Source of the DNA: Streptomyces sp. NBC_01210 | GTDB taxonomy: Bacteria; Actinomycetota; Actinomycetes; Streptomycetales; Streptomycetaceae | NCBI RefSeq assembly: GCF_036010325.1 | Contig: NZ_CP108549.1 | Coordinates: 6,820,001-6,884,000, forward strand | Direction of reading: 5' to 3' | DNA length: 64,000 nt | Shown: in pieces, positions 52,072 to 61,202 of the stretch | Position numbering within the stretch: the stretch's first letter is position 1 | Layout of the letters: the number at the start of each line of letters is the position of its first letter | Notes under the pieces: model-generated | Seen by the model: only the letters and a program-made list of their open reading frames with translations | Told to the model about the DNA's origin: nothing | Database searches by the model: none | Made by a program: the position numbers and the translations under genes

Positions 52072-52905
52072 GTGACGTGGAGTAGTGAAGAACTCGATCT
52101 GGACGCGTACTTGGTGCGGACCGGGTACAACGGGGCGGCGCTCGCGCCGGATCTGGAGACGCTGCGGGCGCTCATGCGGGCGCATGTCGCATCGATCCCC
52201 TTCGAGAATCTTGAAGTGGCGCTCGGCCGGAGTGTGCCGCTGGACCTGAAGAGCCTGCAGGCGAAGCTGGTCGGCCGGCGGCGCGGCGGCTACTGCTACG
52301 AGCAGAACTCCCTGTTCGCCGCCGTGCTGGAGCGGATCGGCTTCCAGGTGGCGGGGCGCGGCGCCCGCGTTCGGGCGAGTGGACCCGGACTGCGGCCGGT
52401 GACTCACGCGGTCCTGGTGGTGACGGTGGACGGCGAACCCTGGCTCGCCGACACGGGGTTCGGCGCGTCCGGTCTTCTGGAGCCGGTGCCTCTGCGGGAC
52501 GGGACCGAGGTGGCGCAGGCCGGATGGACCTTCGGAATCACCCTGGAGGACGAGGGGATTCACGTACTGCGGACTCTTGGTCCCGAAGGGTGGGCCGATC
52601 TGTACGCGTTCGCTCCGCAATCGCTCTATCCCGCAGATTTCACGGTCATGAACCACTACAGCTCGAGCCATCCGCAGTCGCGATTCGTCGGTCAGGTGGT
52701 CGCGCAGCAGCCCGGCCCCGAGGTGCGTCACGCCCTTGTGCGTGACGAACTGAGCGTGTCGCGTCCGGACGGTACGCACGAGCGGCGCATAGTGCCGGCG
52801 GGTGAGCTGACGGCCGTACTGGAAGAGATATTCGGCATCCAACTGGATGCCGAGGATGCCGTGCGGCTGCGCGCACTGAGCGAGCGCAGTGGGGAGCGCC
52901 AGTGA
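52072..52905 (+). CDS. Arylamine N-acetyltransferase (first copy)
   Basis: 277-residue acetyl-CoA-dependent N-acetyltransferase of the NAT family. The Cys-His-Asp triad is Cys75 (RRGGYCYEQN), His112 (RPVTHAVL) and Asp127 (LADTGFG). It may detoxify aromatic amines or act as an amide synthase on natural-product acyl groups; no biosynthetic cluster is adjacent. The GTG start overlaps nothing upstream, and its stop overlaps the second copy (GTGA). Confidence 0.93.
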   Translation: MTWSSEELDLDAYLVRTGYNGAALAPDLETLRALMRAHVASIPFENLEVALGRSVPLDLKSLQAKLVGRRRGGYCYEQNSLFAAVLERIGFQVAGRGARVRASGPGLRPVTHAVLVVTVDGEPWLADTGFGASGLLEPVPLRDGTEVAQAGWTFGITLEDEGIHVLRTLGPEGWADLYAFAPQSLYPADFTVMNHYSSSHPQSRFVGQVVAQQPGPEVRHALVRDELSVSRPDGTHERRIVPAGELTAVLEEIFGIQLDAEDAVRLRALSERSGERQ

Positions 52906-53744
52906 CGACGGAGACTGCGTGGAGCAGCGGCGAGCTGGACCTTGCGGCGTATCTGCGGCGCACCGGCTGTACGGAGTACCGGGAGGGCGCCAAGCCCGAC
53001 CTCGCGACGCTGCGTGCCGTCCACCGGGCGCATGCGGCCGCGATTGCCTTCGAGGATCTGGACATTGTGCTCGGCCGGCCGATCCCCCTGGATATCGCGT
53101 CTCTGCAGGCGAAGCTGGTCGGCCTGCGGCGCGGCGGCTACTGCTACGAGCAGAATCTGCTGTTCGCGGCCGTGCTGGAGCGGATCGGTTTCGCCGTGAC
53201 GGGACTTGGCGCCCGGGTCAGGATGGGCGAGGCGAAACTGCGGCCCGTCACGCACATGACGCTGAGGGTCGAGGCCGACGGTGAGCCGTGGCTCTGTGAC
53301 GTCGGGTTCGGCGGGGAAGGGCTGTGGGAGCCGATACCGCTGCGTGACGGCGTCGAAGTGCGCCAGGGAGGGTGGACGTTCGCCATCGCGCGCGAGGACA
53401 ACGGGGTCAGGGCACTGCGCTCGCTGCATCCGGACGGCTGGTTCGATCTGTACGGCTTCACGCTGGAAGAGCGTTTCCCCGTCGACTACGCCGTGATGAA
53501 CCACTACATGTCGACGCATCCGCGCTCGCCCTTCATCGCGCGGGCCGTGGTGCAGCAGACGGGAGAGGGCGTACGCCACAGCTTGACGGGCACGCGGCTG
53601 TCGACCGCGCGCCCCGATGCCCCCGAGACGGAACGGCAGGTTCCGGCAGGGGAGTTGCCCGAGATGCTCGCCGATGTGTTTGGGATCGAACTGGACGCAG
53701 AGGAGTCGGCCGAGCTGATACGGGTGCACTCCGCCCGAGAGTGA
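52902..53744 (+). CDS. Arylamine N-acetyltransferase (second copy)
   Basis: 280-residue paralogue of the preceding gene, beginning at a GTG that overlaps its stop by four bases. The triad is Cys81, His118 and Asp133. The copies are clearly homologous along their whole length but well diverged, especially in the acyl-binding and C-terminal segments, suggesting different amine or acyl donors. The pair may act as a heteromer or on sequential substrates; this is inference. Confidence 0.93.
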   Translation: MTTETAWSSGELDLAAYLRRTGCTEYREGAKPDLATLRAVHRAHAAAIAFEDLDIVLGRPIPLDIASLQAKLVGLRRGGYCYEQNLLFAAVLERIGFAVTGLGARVRMGEAKLRPVTHMTLRVEADGEPWLCDVGFGGEGLWEPIPLRDGVEVRQGGWTFAIAREDNGVRALRSLHPDGWFDLYGFTLEERFPVDYAVMNHYMSTHPRSPFIARAVVQQTGEGVRHSLTGTRLSTARPDAPETERQVPAGELPEMLADVFGIELDAEESAELIRVHSARE

Positions 53745-53777
53745 CCGGGGCCACGCTCCGCGCCGTACGATGGCGCG

Positions 53778-54383
53778 GTGCTGGTCAAGTGGATTCGCTG
53801 CACCGTGATGGACCGTCGAGGGTTCGAGCGGGGGCAGCGGAAGTGGGCGGGGCTGCTGGGTGAGCCGGGATTCCGGGGACAGGGCGGTGGGTGGAGCAGG
53901 GGGCGGCCGCATGTCGCCCATGTATTCGCGTTCTGGGAGAGCCGGGCGTTCTACGACTCGTTCATGGCGCGCTCGCACGACCGGCTCGCGGCCGGCCAGT
54001 CGGGGACGTACAAGGACATACAGGTCAAGCTCTTCGACTACCGCTTCGATGTGAAGACGGGGTTCGAGCCGCGGTTCACGGACGCCGACGTGGTGCGGGT
54101 CGCGCACTGCCGGGTGCACGAGGACCGGGTCGAGCACTACGCCCTGATGCAGGAGAAGGTGTGGAACCCGGCGATGGCCGGGTCGCCGGGGATGCTGCGC
54201 GGGGTGTTCGGTGAGGCGCCGGGGAGCGAGTTTCTGGTGATGTCGATGTGGCGGTCGGAGGCGGAGCACGGGAAGTACCGGAGGGAGCGGGTGGAGCGGC
54301 TGCTGCTGCGCGCGCAGACCGAGGCGGATGTCGCGGCGCTGGCCGGTGATGTGGTGCAGCTCGAACCGTCCTGGACGGTCTGA
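53778..54383 (+). CDS. YdbC/DUF4937-like alpha-beta barrel protein
   Basis: 201-residue protein made of two related halves (MLVKWIRCTV ... and VVRVAHCRVHEDRVEHY ...), consistent with a dimeric alpha-beta barrel fold such as DUF4937/ABM monooxygenase relatives. FWESRAFYDSFM in the first half and MSMWRSEAEH in the second are similarly placed. The start is ATG, or GTG at 53778. No cofactor motif is apparent; function unknown. Confidence 0.7.
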   Translation: MLVKWIRCTVMDRRGFERGQRKWAGLLGEPGFRGQGGGWSRGRPHVAHVFAFWESRAFYDSFMARSHDRLAAGQSGTYKDIQVKLFDYRFDVKTGFEPRFTDADVVRVAHCRVHEDRVEHYALMQEKVWNPAMAGSPGMLRGVFGEAPGSEFLVMSMWRSEAEHGKYRRERVERLLLRAQTEADVAALAGDVVQLEPSWTV

Positions 54384-54479
54384 GTCCGGCTGTCGGCCTG
54401 TCCGTGGAACGTGCCGGATACGCCGTCCGGAACCCGACCCGAATACTCGGCCGGGTCCGGACCGAACTACTGTCAAGAC

Positions 54480-55139
54480 ATGGCACGACCGCAACGCATC
54501 GTTCTCGTCCGGCACGGCGAGTCGGAGGGGAACGCCGATGACACCGTGTACGAACGCGTGCCCGACCATGCGCTGCGGCTGACCGCGACCGGCCGGGCCC
54601 AGGCCGAGGCGACGGGTGCGCGCCTGCGTGAGCTGTTCGGACGCGAGACAGTCAGCGTCTATGTCTCGCCCTACCGCCGCACCCATGAGACCCTCCGGGC
54701 GTTCGCCCTGGACCCGGAGCTGGTGCGGGTCAGGGAGGAGTCACGGCTGCGCGAGCAGGACTGGGGGAACTGGCAGGACAGGGAGGACGTACGGCTGCAG
54801 AAGGCCTACCGGGACGCCTACGGCCACTTCTTCTACCGCTTCGCCCAGGGCGAGTCGGGGGCGGATGTGTACGACAGGGTGGGGGCGTTCCTGGAGAGCC
54901 TGCACCGGAGCTTCGAGGCGCCGGACCACCCGCCGAACGTGCTCCTGGTCACGCACGGACTGACCATGAGGCTGTTCTGTATGCGGTGGTTCCACTGGTC
55001 GGTGGCGGAGTTCGAGTCGCTGTCCAACCCGGACAACGCCGAGCCCCGGATTCTGCAGCTCGGCGACGACGGGCGCTACACACTGGACCGGCCGTTCGAA
55101 CGCTGGCGGACCCCCGAGCCGTACGGCGTCACCGGATAG
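54480..55139 (+). CDS. Histidine phosphatase (phosphoglycerate mutase-like)
   Basis: 219-residue histidine phosphatase superfamily enzyme. The phosphohistidine motif RHGESEGN has catalytic His12, with the second Arg in SPYRRTHET and His in LLVTHGLTMRLF. A phosphatase rather than a glycolytic mutase is likely, since the mutase-specific residues are not seen. TACTGT lies 7 bp before the ATG, suggesting a nearly leaderless transcript. It precedes the ADP-ribosylglycohydrolase by 12 bp. Confidence 0.9.
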   Translation: MARPQRIVLVRHGESEGNADDTVYERVPDHALRLTATGRAQAEATGARLRELFGRETVSVYVSPYRRTHETLRAFALDPELVRVREESRLREQDWGNWQDREDVRLQKAYRDAYGHFFYRFAQGESGADVYDRVGAFLESLHRSFEAPDHPPNVLLVTHGLTMRLFCMRWFHWSVAEFESLSNPDNAEPRILQLGDDGRYTLDRPFERWRTPEPYGVTG

Positions 55140-55151
55140 AGTGGCAGGAAG

Positions 55152-56060
55152 ATGACCGACGACTCCTCTCGCGACCGGCGCTTCGAACGCGCCCTGGACA
55201 GCCTGCGCGGACTGTCCGTGGGAGACGCCTTGGGCTCCCAGTTCTTCGTACCCACGAACTATCCCCTGCTGAAGCGGCGCGAGCTGCCGCCAGGTCCCTG
55301 GCAGTGGACCGACGACACCGAGATGGCCTGCTCGGTACTGGCCGTGCTCGCGGACCACCACCGGGTGGACCAGGACGCGCTCGCCCGGTCCTTCGCCGAG
55401 CATCATGACTTCGACCGCGGCTACGGCCCAGCGGTCAACCGGATGCTGCGGCTGATCAGGGAGGGCGGCGACTGGCGGGAGCTGGCCGCCGAGCTCTTCA
55501 AGGGCCAGGGCTCGTGGGGCAACGGCTCGGCGATGCGTATCGCACCGCTCGGCGCCTGGTACGCCGGCGACCCGGAACAGGCCACCCACCAGGCCGAAAT
55601 CTCCTCGTACACCACGCACCAGCATCGTGAGGCCGTCGTCGGCGCCATGGCCGTCGCGGCGGCCGCCGCGCTCGTCGCGGATCCCGCAGGCCCGCCCGGG
55701 CCCGCGGACCTGCTCGACGGAGTCGTCGCGCTCGTGCCGCGCAGCGCGGTGGGAGCCGGTCTGCGCCGGGCGCGGGACATGCTCGACTACGAGGATGCCG
55801 GGACGGTCGCCGCCGTTCTCGGCAGCGGTCGGCGCACCAGTGCGCACGACACAGTGCCGTTCGCTCTGTGGTCCGCGGCCCGCTCACTCGGCGACTTCGA
55901 GCGGGTCTTCTGGACGACCGCACAAGTGGGCGGGGATGTCGACACCACGTGCGCCATCGCCTGTGGAGTGGTGGCTGCGGGCAAGGCGGGGCAGCCGCCG
56001 GCCGACTGGCTGGAGCAGACCGAAGCGCTTCCGGAGTGGGTGCCCGGCCGGGCACGCTGA
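55152..56060 (+). CDS. ADP-ribosylglycohydrolase family protein
   Basis: 302-residue DraG/ARH-fold hydrolase. Binuclear metal site residues are visible as WTDDTEM (residues 52-58), NGSAMRIAPLG and GGDVDTTCAIACG near 265. It removes ADP-ribose from proteins, DNA or small molecules; the target is unknown. It follows the phosphatase by 12 bp, so the two are probably co-transcribed. Confidence 0.93.
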   Translation: MTDDSSRDRRFERALDSLRGLSVGDALGSQFFVPTNYPLLKRRELPPGPWQWTDDTEMACSVLAVLADHHRVDQDALARSFAEHHDFDRGYGPAVNRMLRLIREGGDWRELAAELFKGQGSWGNGSAMRIAPLGAWYAGDPEQATHQAEISSYTTHQHREAVVGAMAVAAAAALVADPAGPPGPADLLDGVVALVPRSAVGAGLRRARDMLDYEDAGTVAAVLGSGRRTSAHDTVPFALWSAARSLGDFERVFWTTAQVGGDVDTTCAIACGVVAAGKAGQPPADWLEQTEALPEWVPGRAR

Positions 56061-56269
56061 GCTGCAGCCGCGGGCCGTTGACCGCCGGCGGCGCGGCCCG
56101 ACGGTCACGGTCCGGCCTCGGGCGCGCATACGGGGCGTCGATCGGGCGTGCTGGAGCTAGCCTGTCCGACACGCCGCCGCGTTGATCATCACGGGCGTGC
56201 GCAGACGAGACACCGGGTCGTACGCACCGTCCTTCCGACGTGAGCTGCGCCCGGCTGGGAGGGGGTCCC

Positions 56270-57967
56270 ATGTCAGACGTACGCGACACACCGCCGTCGG
56301 CTTCCGAGCCCGGTCCGGGCGCGGAGCCGAGGGTTCCGGGCGCGGAGCCGAAGCAGGCGCCGAAGCAGGTGAAGGCCGATCCGTACAAGCCGCCACCCCA
56401 GTGGCAGCAGTGGCAGTCCAACGAGCCGGCTGCCTGGCTCGTGCGGGTACGCCCCGGCCCGCCGGCCGGCGTGCGGGTCGCCACGCTCTGGTCGGCCCTG
56501 GCCACGGCCGTTCTCAGCGCGTTTCTGCTGGGCGACGGGGCAGGTCTGAACCTGCTGATCGTGGCGGTGCCCGCTGCCCTCGGCGCGTACTTCGCAGCCC
56601 GCACGGCCGGTCGCCGACTCCGTCCCTGGACCTGTGTGTGGGCGGTCGGCGGGGTGGTGCTGCTGGCGGTTCCGGCACTGAGGGACGCGGGCTGGCCGAC
56701 GTTCCTTGCCGTCGTCTCCGCGCTGGCGGCCGGGTCCCTGGCTCTGCACGGCGGTCGCACCTGGCCGGGCGTACTGCTCGGCTCGCTGGGACTGTTGGGC
56801 GCGATCGGTTCCGGCATGGCTTGGGGAGCGCAGGGACTGCGCGAGCGCGCGGGCAGCTCGCGCGGCCGCTGGGGCCCCGTGGTGCGTACGACAGCGGTCG
56901 CGGCGGTGCTGCTGATCGTTTTCGGCGCGCTCTTCGCGGGCGCCGACGCGGCCTTCGCCGATCTGCTCGGCGGGCTGATCCCGGACGTATCGGTGGCCGA
57001 CGGCCCCTGGCGCTTCCTCCTCTTTCTGCTCGGCCTGGTCGGAGCGCTCGCCGCCGCACGCACCGCCGCCGCTCCGGTGCGCTGGGACCGTTTCGATGTG
57101 CGTCCCGGCCGGGCCCGCGCCCGCTGGGAGTGGGCGCTGCCGCTCATCGTGCTCAATCTGCTCTTCGCCGCCTTCATTGCCGTCCAGCTCGCCGTTCTCT
57201 TCGGCGGCTACGACAAGGTGTTGCGCGAGACCGGACTGACGTACGCGGAGTACGCGCGGCAGGGCTTCTGGCAGCTGCTCTGGGCCACCCTGCTCACGCT
57301 GCTCGTGATAGCGCTCGCGCTGCGCTGGGCCCCCCGCGCCGGTGCCCGCGACCGCGCGCTGGTCCATGTCGTCCTTGGCGCACTCTGTGTGCTCACCCTG
57401 GTCGTGGTCGCCTCGGCGCTGCGCCGGATGGATCTGTACGTCGCCGCGTACGGGCTGACACGGCTACGGGTGTCGGTGGCGGCGATGGAACTGTGGCTCG
57501 GCCTGGTGATCGTCCTGATCATGGCGGCGGGGATATTCGGCGTGAAGTGGCTGCCACGCGCCGTCGCGGCGAGCGGCGCGGTAGCCGTGCTCGTTTTCGG
57601 CCTGCTCTCCCCGGACGGAATGATCGCCGACCGGAACGTACAGCGTTACGAGAGCACCGGAAAGATCGACATCGAGTACTTTCAGGAGCTGTCGGCCGAT
57701 GCCGTACCGGCCCTCGACAGACTGCCGGAGCCGCTGCGCTCCTGCGCGCTGAAGGGCATCGCGGCGAACCTCGAGGGCACGCACAAGCCCTGGTACGCGT
57801 CCAGTTGGGGCGAGTGGCGGGCGCGGAGGATCCTGGCGGAGCGGAAGGTCGACACCTTCAGGTATGCCTGCGGGAATCAGGGGATTCCCGGTGCGGGGCG
57901 CGATCGGTACGACGAGGACGCCCAGTTCGGCGAGGAGGGCGAGATCAGCCCGTCCGACGTGCCGTGA
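56270..57967 (+). CDS. DUF4173 polytopic membrane protein
   Basis: 565-residue integral membrane protein. The first 65 residues are a Pro/Lys-rich cytosolic tail (KQAPKQVKADPYKPPP); after that come about a dozen hydrophobic segments, with FGGYDKVLRETGLTYAEYARQGF, a DUF4173/DUF4153-type motif, in the middle. The C-terminal 110 residues are soluble (QRYESTGKIDIEYFQELS). ATG 56270 follows GGGAGGGGG; an in-frame ATG at 56240 has no good site. The function is unknown. Confidence 0.82.
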   Translation: MSDVRDTPPSASEPGPGAEPRVPGAEPKQAPKQVKADPYKPPPQWQQWQSNEPAAWLVRVRPGPPAGVRVATLWSALATAVLSAFLLGDGAGLNLLIVAVPAALGAYFAARTAGRRLRPWTCVWAVGGVVLLAVPALRDAGWPTFLAVVSALAAGSLALHGGRTWPGVLLGSLGLLGAIGSGMAWGAQGLRERAGSSRGRWGPVVRTTAVAAVLLIVFGALFAGADAAFADLLGGLIPDVSVADGPWRFLLFLLGLVGALAAARTAAAPVRWDRFDVRPGRARARWEWALPLIVLNLLFAAFIAVQLAVLFGGYDKVLRETGLTYAEYARQGFWQLLWATLLTLLVIALALRWAPRAGARDRALVHVVLGALCVLTLVVVASALRRMDLYVAAYGLTRLRVSVAAMELWLGLVIVLIMAAGIFGVKWLPRAVAASGAVAVLVFGLLSPDGMIADRNVQRYESTGKIDIEYFQELSADAVPALDRLPEPLRSCALKGIAANLEGTHKPWYASSWGEWRARRILAERKVDTFRYACGNQGIPGAGRDRYDEDAQFGEEGEISPSDVP

Positions 57968-58044
57968 GACTCCTTGCTGAAGGAGGCTGAGGTACGGGTC
58001 GTGCCCCCCGCGCACGGCCCGTACCTCCGATCAATGTGGCGGAT

Positions 58045-59598
58045 CTACGCGGCTGGGCCGCCCGCGCCCGCCGCCCCGCTGAGCGCCTCCAGGTCGCTCT
58101 TGCGTACGCGGACGATGAACACCGCGGTCAACACGGCGAGTCCGACCAGACCAACGCCGGCCCAGAACGCCGTCGCGATGCCTTCGGCGAGCACCTGGTG
58201 CCCCCACGGCGGGGGCAGTTCGTGCGTCCTGGCGAAGACTTCCTTCTGCGCAGGGGTCGAATCCGCCAGGAACGACGGCAGTTGCCGTTCGGCCTCGTCG
58301 CGGCTGGCGGTACTGAAGACGGTCATAAGAATCGACAGCCCCAGGGAACCACCCACCATCTGTGTGGCGTTGAGCAGACTGGAAGCCGCGCCCGATTCGT
58401 GCTGCGCCACGCCCGAGACCGCCGTGAGCGTCGCCGTCACGAACACCAGCCCCATGCCGAAGCCGAAGAGCAGCATCGGACCGAGCACCCCGCCCGCATA
58501 TGAGCTGCCGGGATCGAGCGCGGTCAGCCACGCCATGCCGCTGCCGGTGAGTACCGCGCCCGCCGCCAGGAACGGTTTGGGACCGAGCACTGGCAGCAGC
58601 TTCGAGGAGATTCCGGCCGCTGTCACGATCATCACCGTGACCGGCAGGAACGCGAGACCGGAGTTGATAGGGCTGTAGCCGAGCACGTTCTGTACGAACA
58701 GGACGATGAAGAAGAACATGCCGAACATCGCCGCGGCGAGGCTCATCATGATCAGATACGTGCCGGAGCGGTTGCGGTCGGCGAACATCCGTAGCGGAGT
58801 GATCGGTTCCCGCGCCCGTCGCTCGGTCAGTACGAAGGCGGTGAGAAGCACGATCGCCGCGGCGAACGAGGAGAGGGTGAGTCCGTCGCTCCAGCCGTCC
58901 TCGGCGGCCCGGATGAAGCCGTAGACCAGGGACGCCATGCCCGCGGTCGAGGTGAGCGCGCCCGCGATGTCGAACCGGCCGGAGTGCGGCTCGGACTCAT
59001 TGATGAAAACCGGAGCGAGCACCGCGATCAGGATTCCGATCGGCAGATTGACGTAGAACACCCAGCGCCAGTTCAACCACTCGGTGAGCATGCCGCCGGC
59101 GAGCAGGCCGATGGCCGCGCCGCTGGCCGAGACCGCAGCGAAGATGCCGAACGCGCGGTTGCGCTCGGGGCCTTCGCGGAAGGTCGTGGTGATGAGAGCG
59201 AGCGCCGTGGGCGAGGCGATGGCGCCGCCGACGCCCTGGAGCGCGCGGGCTGCGAGCATCTGCCAGGGCTCCTGCGCGACGCCGCACAGCAGTGAGGCGA
59301 AGGTGAAGAGCAGCACACCGAAGACAAACACCCGCCGGCGGCCGAGGATGTCGCCCGCCCGGCCGCCGAGCAGCAGTAGCCCGCCGAAGGTGAGGGTGTA
59401 CGCGTTGACCACCCAGGAGAGCTGGGTCGTGGTGAACTCGAGAGCCTCTTGGATGTGCGGGAGCGCGATATTCACAATCGTGGTGTCGAGGACCACCATG
59501 AGCTGCAGCGCGGCAATGACGGCCAGAGCTATCCCGGGGCGTCCCTGTCTGCGGGCCGCTCCCGGTTTGCTTGGAGCAGTTAATTGAGAGGTTGTCAC
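58045..59598 (-). CDS. MFS drug exporter (DHA2/EmrB-QacA type)
   Basis: 517-residue, 14-helix proton-coupled multidrug efflux pump. Motifs: LDTTIVNIALPHI in helix 1, the motif A-like GGRAGDILGRRRVF and the helix 5 region ASGAAIGLLAGG. GTG 59598 is preceded by GGGGG at 6 bases. Codon 6 is TTA (59581-59583), the rare leucine codon read only by the bldA tRNA in Streptomyces, so translation may be developmentally timed. It is divergent from a TetR repressor with two operators between them. Confidence 0.92.
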   Translation of the reverse strand: MTTSQLTAPSKPGAARRQGRPGIALAVIAALQLMVVLDTTIVNIALPHIQEALEFTTTQLSWVVNAYTLTFGGLLLLGGRAGDILGRRRVFVFGVLLFTFASLLCGVAQEPWQMLAARALQGVGGAIASPTALALITTTFREGPERNRAFGIFAAVSASGAAIGLLAGGMLTEWLNWRWVFYVNLPIGILIAVLAPVFINESEPHSGRFDIAGALTSTAGMASLVYGFIRAAEDGWSDGLTLSSFAAAIVLLTAFVLTERRAREPITPLRMFADRNRSGTYLIMMSLAAAMFGMFFFIVLFVQNVLGYSPINSGLAFLPVTVMIVTAAGISSKLLPVLGPKPFLAAGAVLTGSGMAWLTALDPGSSYAGGVLGPMLLFGFGMGLVFVTATLTAVSGVAQHESGAASSLLNATQMVGGSLGLSILMTVFSTASRDEAERQLPSFLADSTPAQKEVFARTHELPPPWGHQVLAEGIATAFWAGVGLVGLAVLTAVFIVRVRKSDLEALSGAAGAGGPAA

Positions 59599-59620
59599 TA
59601 TGGTCCCCCACAAGTGAGTT

Positions 59621-59640
59621 AGTGAACGCAGCCGTTCACT
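59621..59640. promoter_or_regulatory. Operator 1 (TetR-type palindrome)
   Basis: AGTGAACG-CAGC-CGTTCACT, a 20-bp palindrome with 8-bp arms, 23 bp from the MFS start. It shares both arms with operator 2, and is the probable binding site of the neighbouring TetR repressor. Confidence 0.85.
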
Positions 59641-59667
59641 GTCCTGTCAACCGTAGAGAGTCCCCCT

Positions 59668-59689
59668 CAGTGAACGCAAGCGTTCACTG
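59668..59689. promoter_or_regulatory. Operator 2 (TetR-type palindrome)
   Basis: Perfect 22-bp palindrome with 10-bp arms (CAGTGAACGC / GCGTTCACTG) around a central AA. Its centre is 48 bp from that of operator 1. It lies 30 bp before the tetR start, so it likely mediates autorepression. Confidence 0.88.
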
Positions 59690-59718
59690 CAGCTCCTGTC
59701 CCCAACGGAGAGAAGAAC

Positions 59719-60345
59719 ATGGCCAATTCGCGCTGGACTGCAGCCGCTGAGACGCCCCCGGTCTCGCTGCGCCGTCGAGGACCCGTGCTGGAACGCGCGA
59801 TCCTCGAGGCCGCTCTGGAGCAGTTGAGTACGGTCGGCTGGAGCGGGCTCACCATGGAGGGCGTCGCCGCCGGGGCCCAGACCGGCAAGGCCGCCGTCTA
59901 CCGGCGCTGGCCGTCGAAGGAGGATCTCGTCGCGGACGCCCTGCAGGCCGGGCTGCCGGTACTCGACGAGGCCGCCGATCACGGCAGCATCCGCGAGGAC
60001 CTCTTTCAGCTCTGCCGGCAGGTGCGCGACGCGATGTACTCCAGGTCCGGCTTTGCGTTCCGCTCTGTGCTTTACGAGTGCGACAGCTCCACCGCCGAGC
60101 GCTTCCACGGGGTGATCGTGCGTCGTGTGGTCGAGCCGTCGAACCAGCTCTACCGGGAGGTGGTGCGGCGTGGCGTCACACGCGGCGACGTCCGCCCCGA
60201 CGTCATCGGTGAGCTGGTTTTCGATGTGATTCCGGGTCTGATGATGTACCGGTCCAAGGTGTGCGGCAGCGAATGGCCGGACGAGGACATCGCCGAAATG
60301 ATCGATCAGATCATGGTGCCGCTGCTGCGCCCGGGCACCGGCTGA
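59719..60345 (+). CDS. TetR family transcriptional repressor
   Basis: 208-residue regulator with an N-terminal helix-turn-helix ([24 protein letters not shown] then [17 protein letters not shown], residues about 28-62) and a TetR C-terminal ligand domain. The ATG follows GGAGAG. It probably represses the divergent MFS gene and itself through the two palindromes between them, relieved by the exported compound. Confidence 0.93.
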   Translation: MANSRWTAAAETPPVSLRRRGPVLERAILEAALEQLSTVGWSGLTMEGVAAGAQTGKAAVYRRWPSKEDLVADALQAGLPVLDEAADHGSIREDLFQLCRQVRDAMYSRSGFAFRSVLYECDSSTAERFHGVIVRRVVEPSNQLYREVVRRGVTRGDVRPDVIGELVFDVIPGLMMYRSKVCGSEWPDEDIAEMIDQIMVPLLRPGTG

Positions 60346-60418
60346 TTGCAGGCCCGCAGCCTCTGAACGCAATCCGGTTGTCGCCGGCGACGTCCGGCGG
60401 CGTACGCTTACTGGCGCC

Positions 60419-61120
60419 ATGCCGTACGAACCACCCACCCACACAGTCGAGCGCTCAATCCGAGCCACCACCGGCGCCAAGATCGTCGCAGGTGTCGACG
60501 AGGTTGGACGCGGGGCGTGGGCCGGTCCGGTCACGGTGTGCGCGGCGGTCACCGGACTGCGCAGACCGCCCCCCGGGCTGACCGATTCCAAACTGATCAG
60601 CCCGAAGCGCCGTACGGAACTGGCCGGGCGGCTGGAACAGTGGGTCACGTCGCATGCCCTGGGGCACGCGTCCCCGGAGGAGATCGACGAACTGGGGATG
60701 ACCGCGGCGCTGCGGCTGGCTGCCGTCCGTGCGCTGGATGCGCTTCCGGTCCGTCCGGACGCCGTCATCCTCGACGGCAAGCACAACTACCTGGGTTTGC
60801 CCTGGCAGGTTCGTACGGTCATCAAGGGCGACCAGTCCTGCGTCGCCGTCGCGGCAGCTTCGGTGATCGCCAAGGTGCGCAGGGATGCGATGATGGCCGA
60901 ACTGCAGGGGGAGTTCGGCGACTTCGGCTTCGCCGCCAACGCCGGCTACCCCTCGCCCGTGCACAAGGCGGCGCTCGAGGAGTGGGGTCCCACCCCCTAC
61001 CACCGGCTCTCGTGGTCGTATCTCGACGCGCTGCCCCAGTGGCGGCACCTCAAGAAGGTCCGCGTCTCCGCCGAGGCGGCCGCACTGGAAAGCGGGGGCC
61101 AGCTCGGCTTCGAATTCTGA
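60419..61120 (+). CDS. rnhB: Ribonuclease HII
   Basis: 233-residue enzyme that removes ribonucleotides from DNA and RNA in hybrids. The active-site acidic residues Asp27-Glu28 (GVDEVGRG) and Asp119 (VILDGKHN) are present, plus [15 protein letters not shown]. Length is typical. It precedes three genes, the last being recQ, the first two of unknown role. Confidence 0.96.
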   Translation: MPYEPPTHTVERSIRATTGAKIVAGVDEVGRGAWAGPVTVCAAVTGLRRPPPGLTDSKLISPKRRTELAGRLEQWVTSHALGHASPEEIDELGMTAALRLAAVRALDALPVRPDAVILDGKHNYLGLPWQVRTVIKGDQSCVAVAAASVIAKVRRDAMMAELQGEFGDFGFAANAGYPSPVHKAALEEWGPTPYHRLSWSYLDALPQWRHLKKVRVSAEAAALESGGQLGFEF

Positions 61121-61202
61121 ACTCGCCCTCCCCGCAGCAGGGTCGCACTTATGTGCCCACCCGCCGATGCCATCCGCACCGGCGTTTGATAGACATCCAC
61201 TC

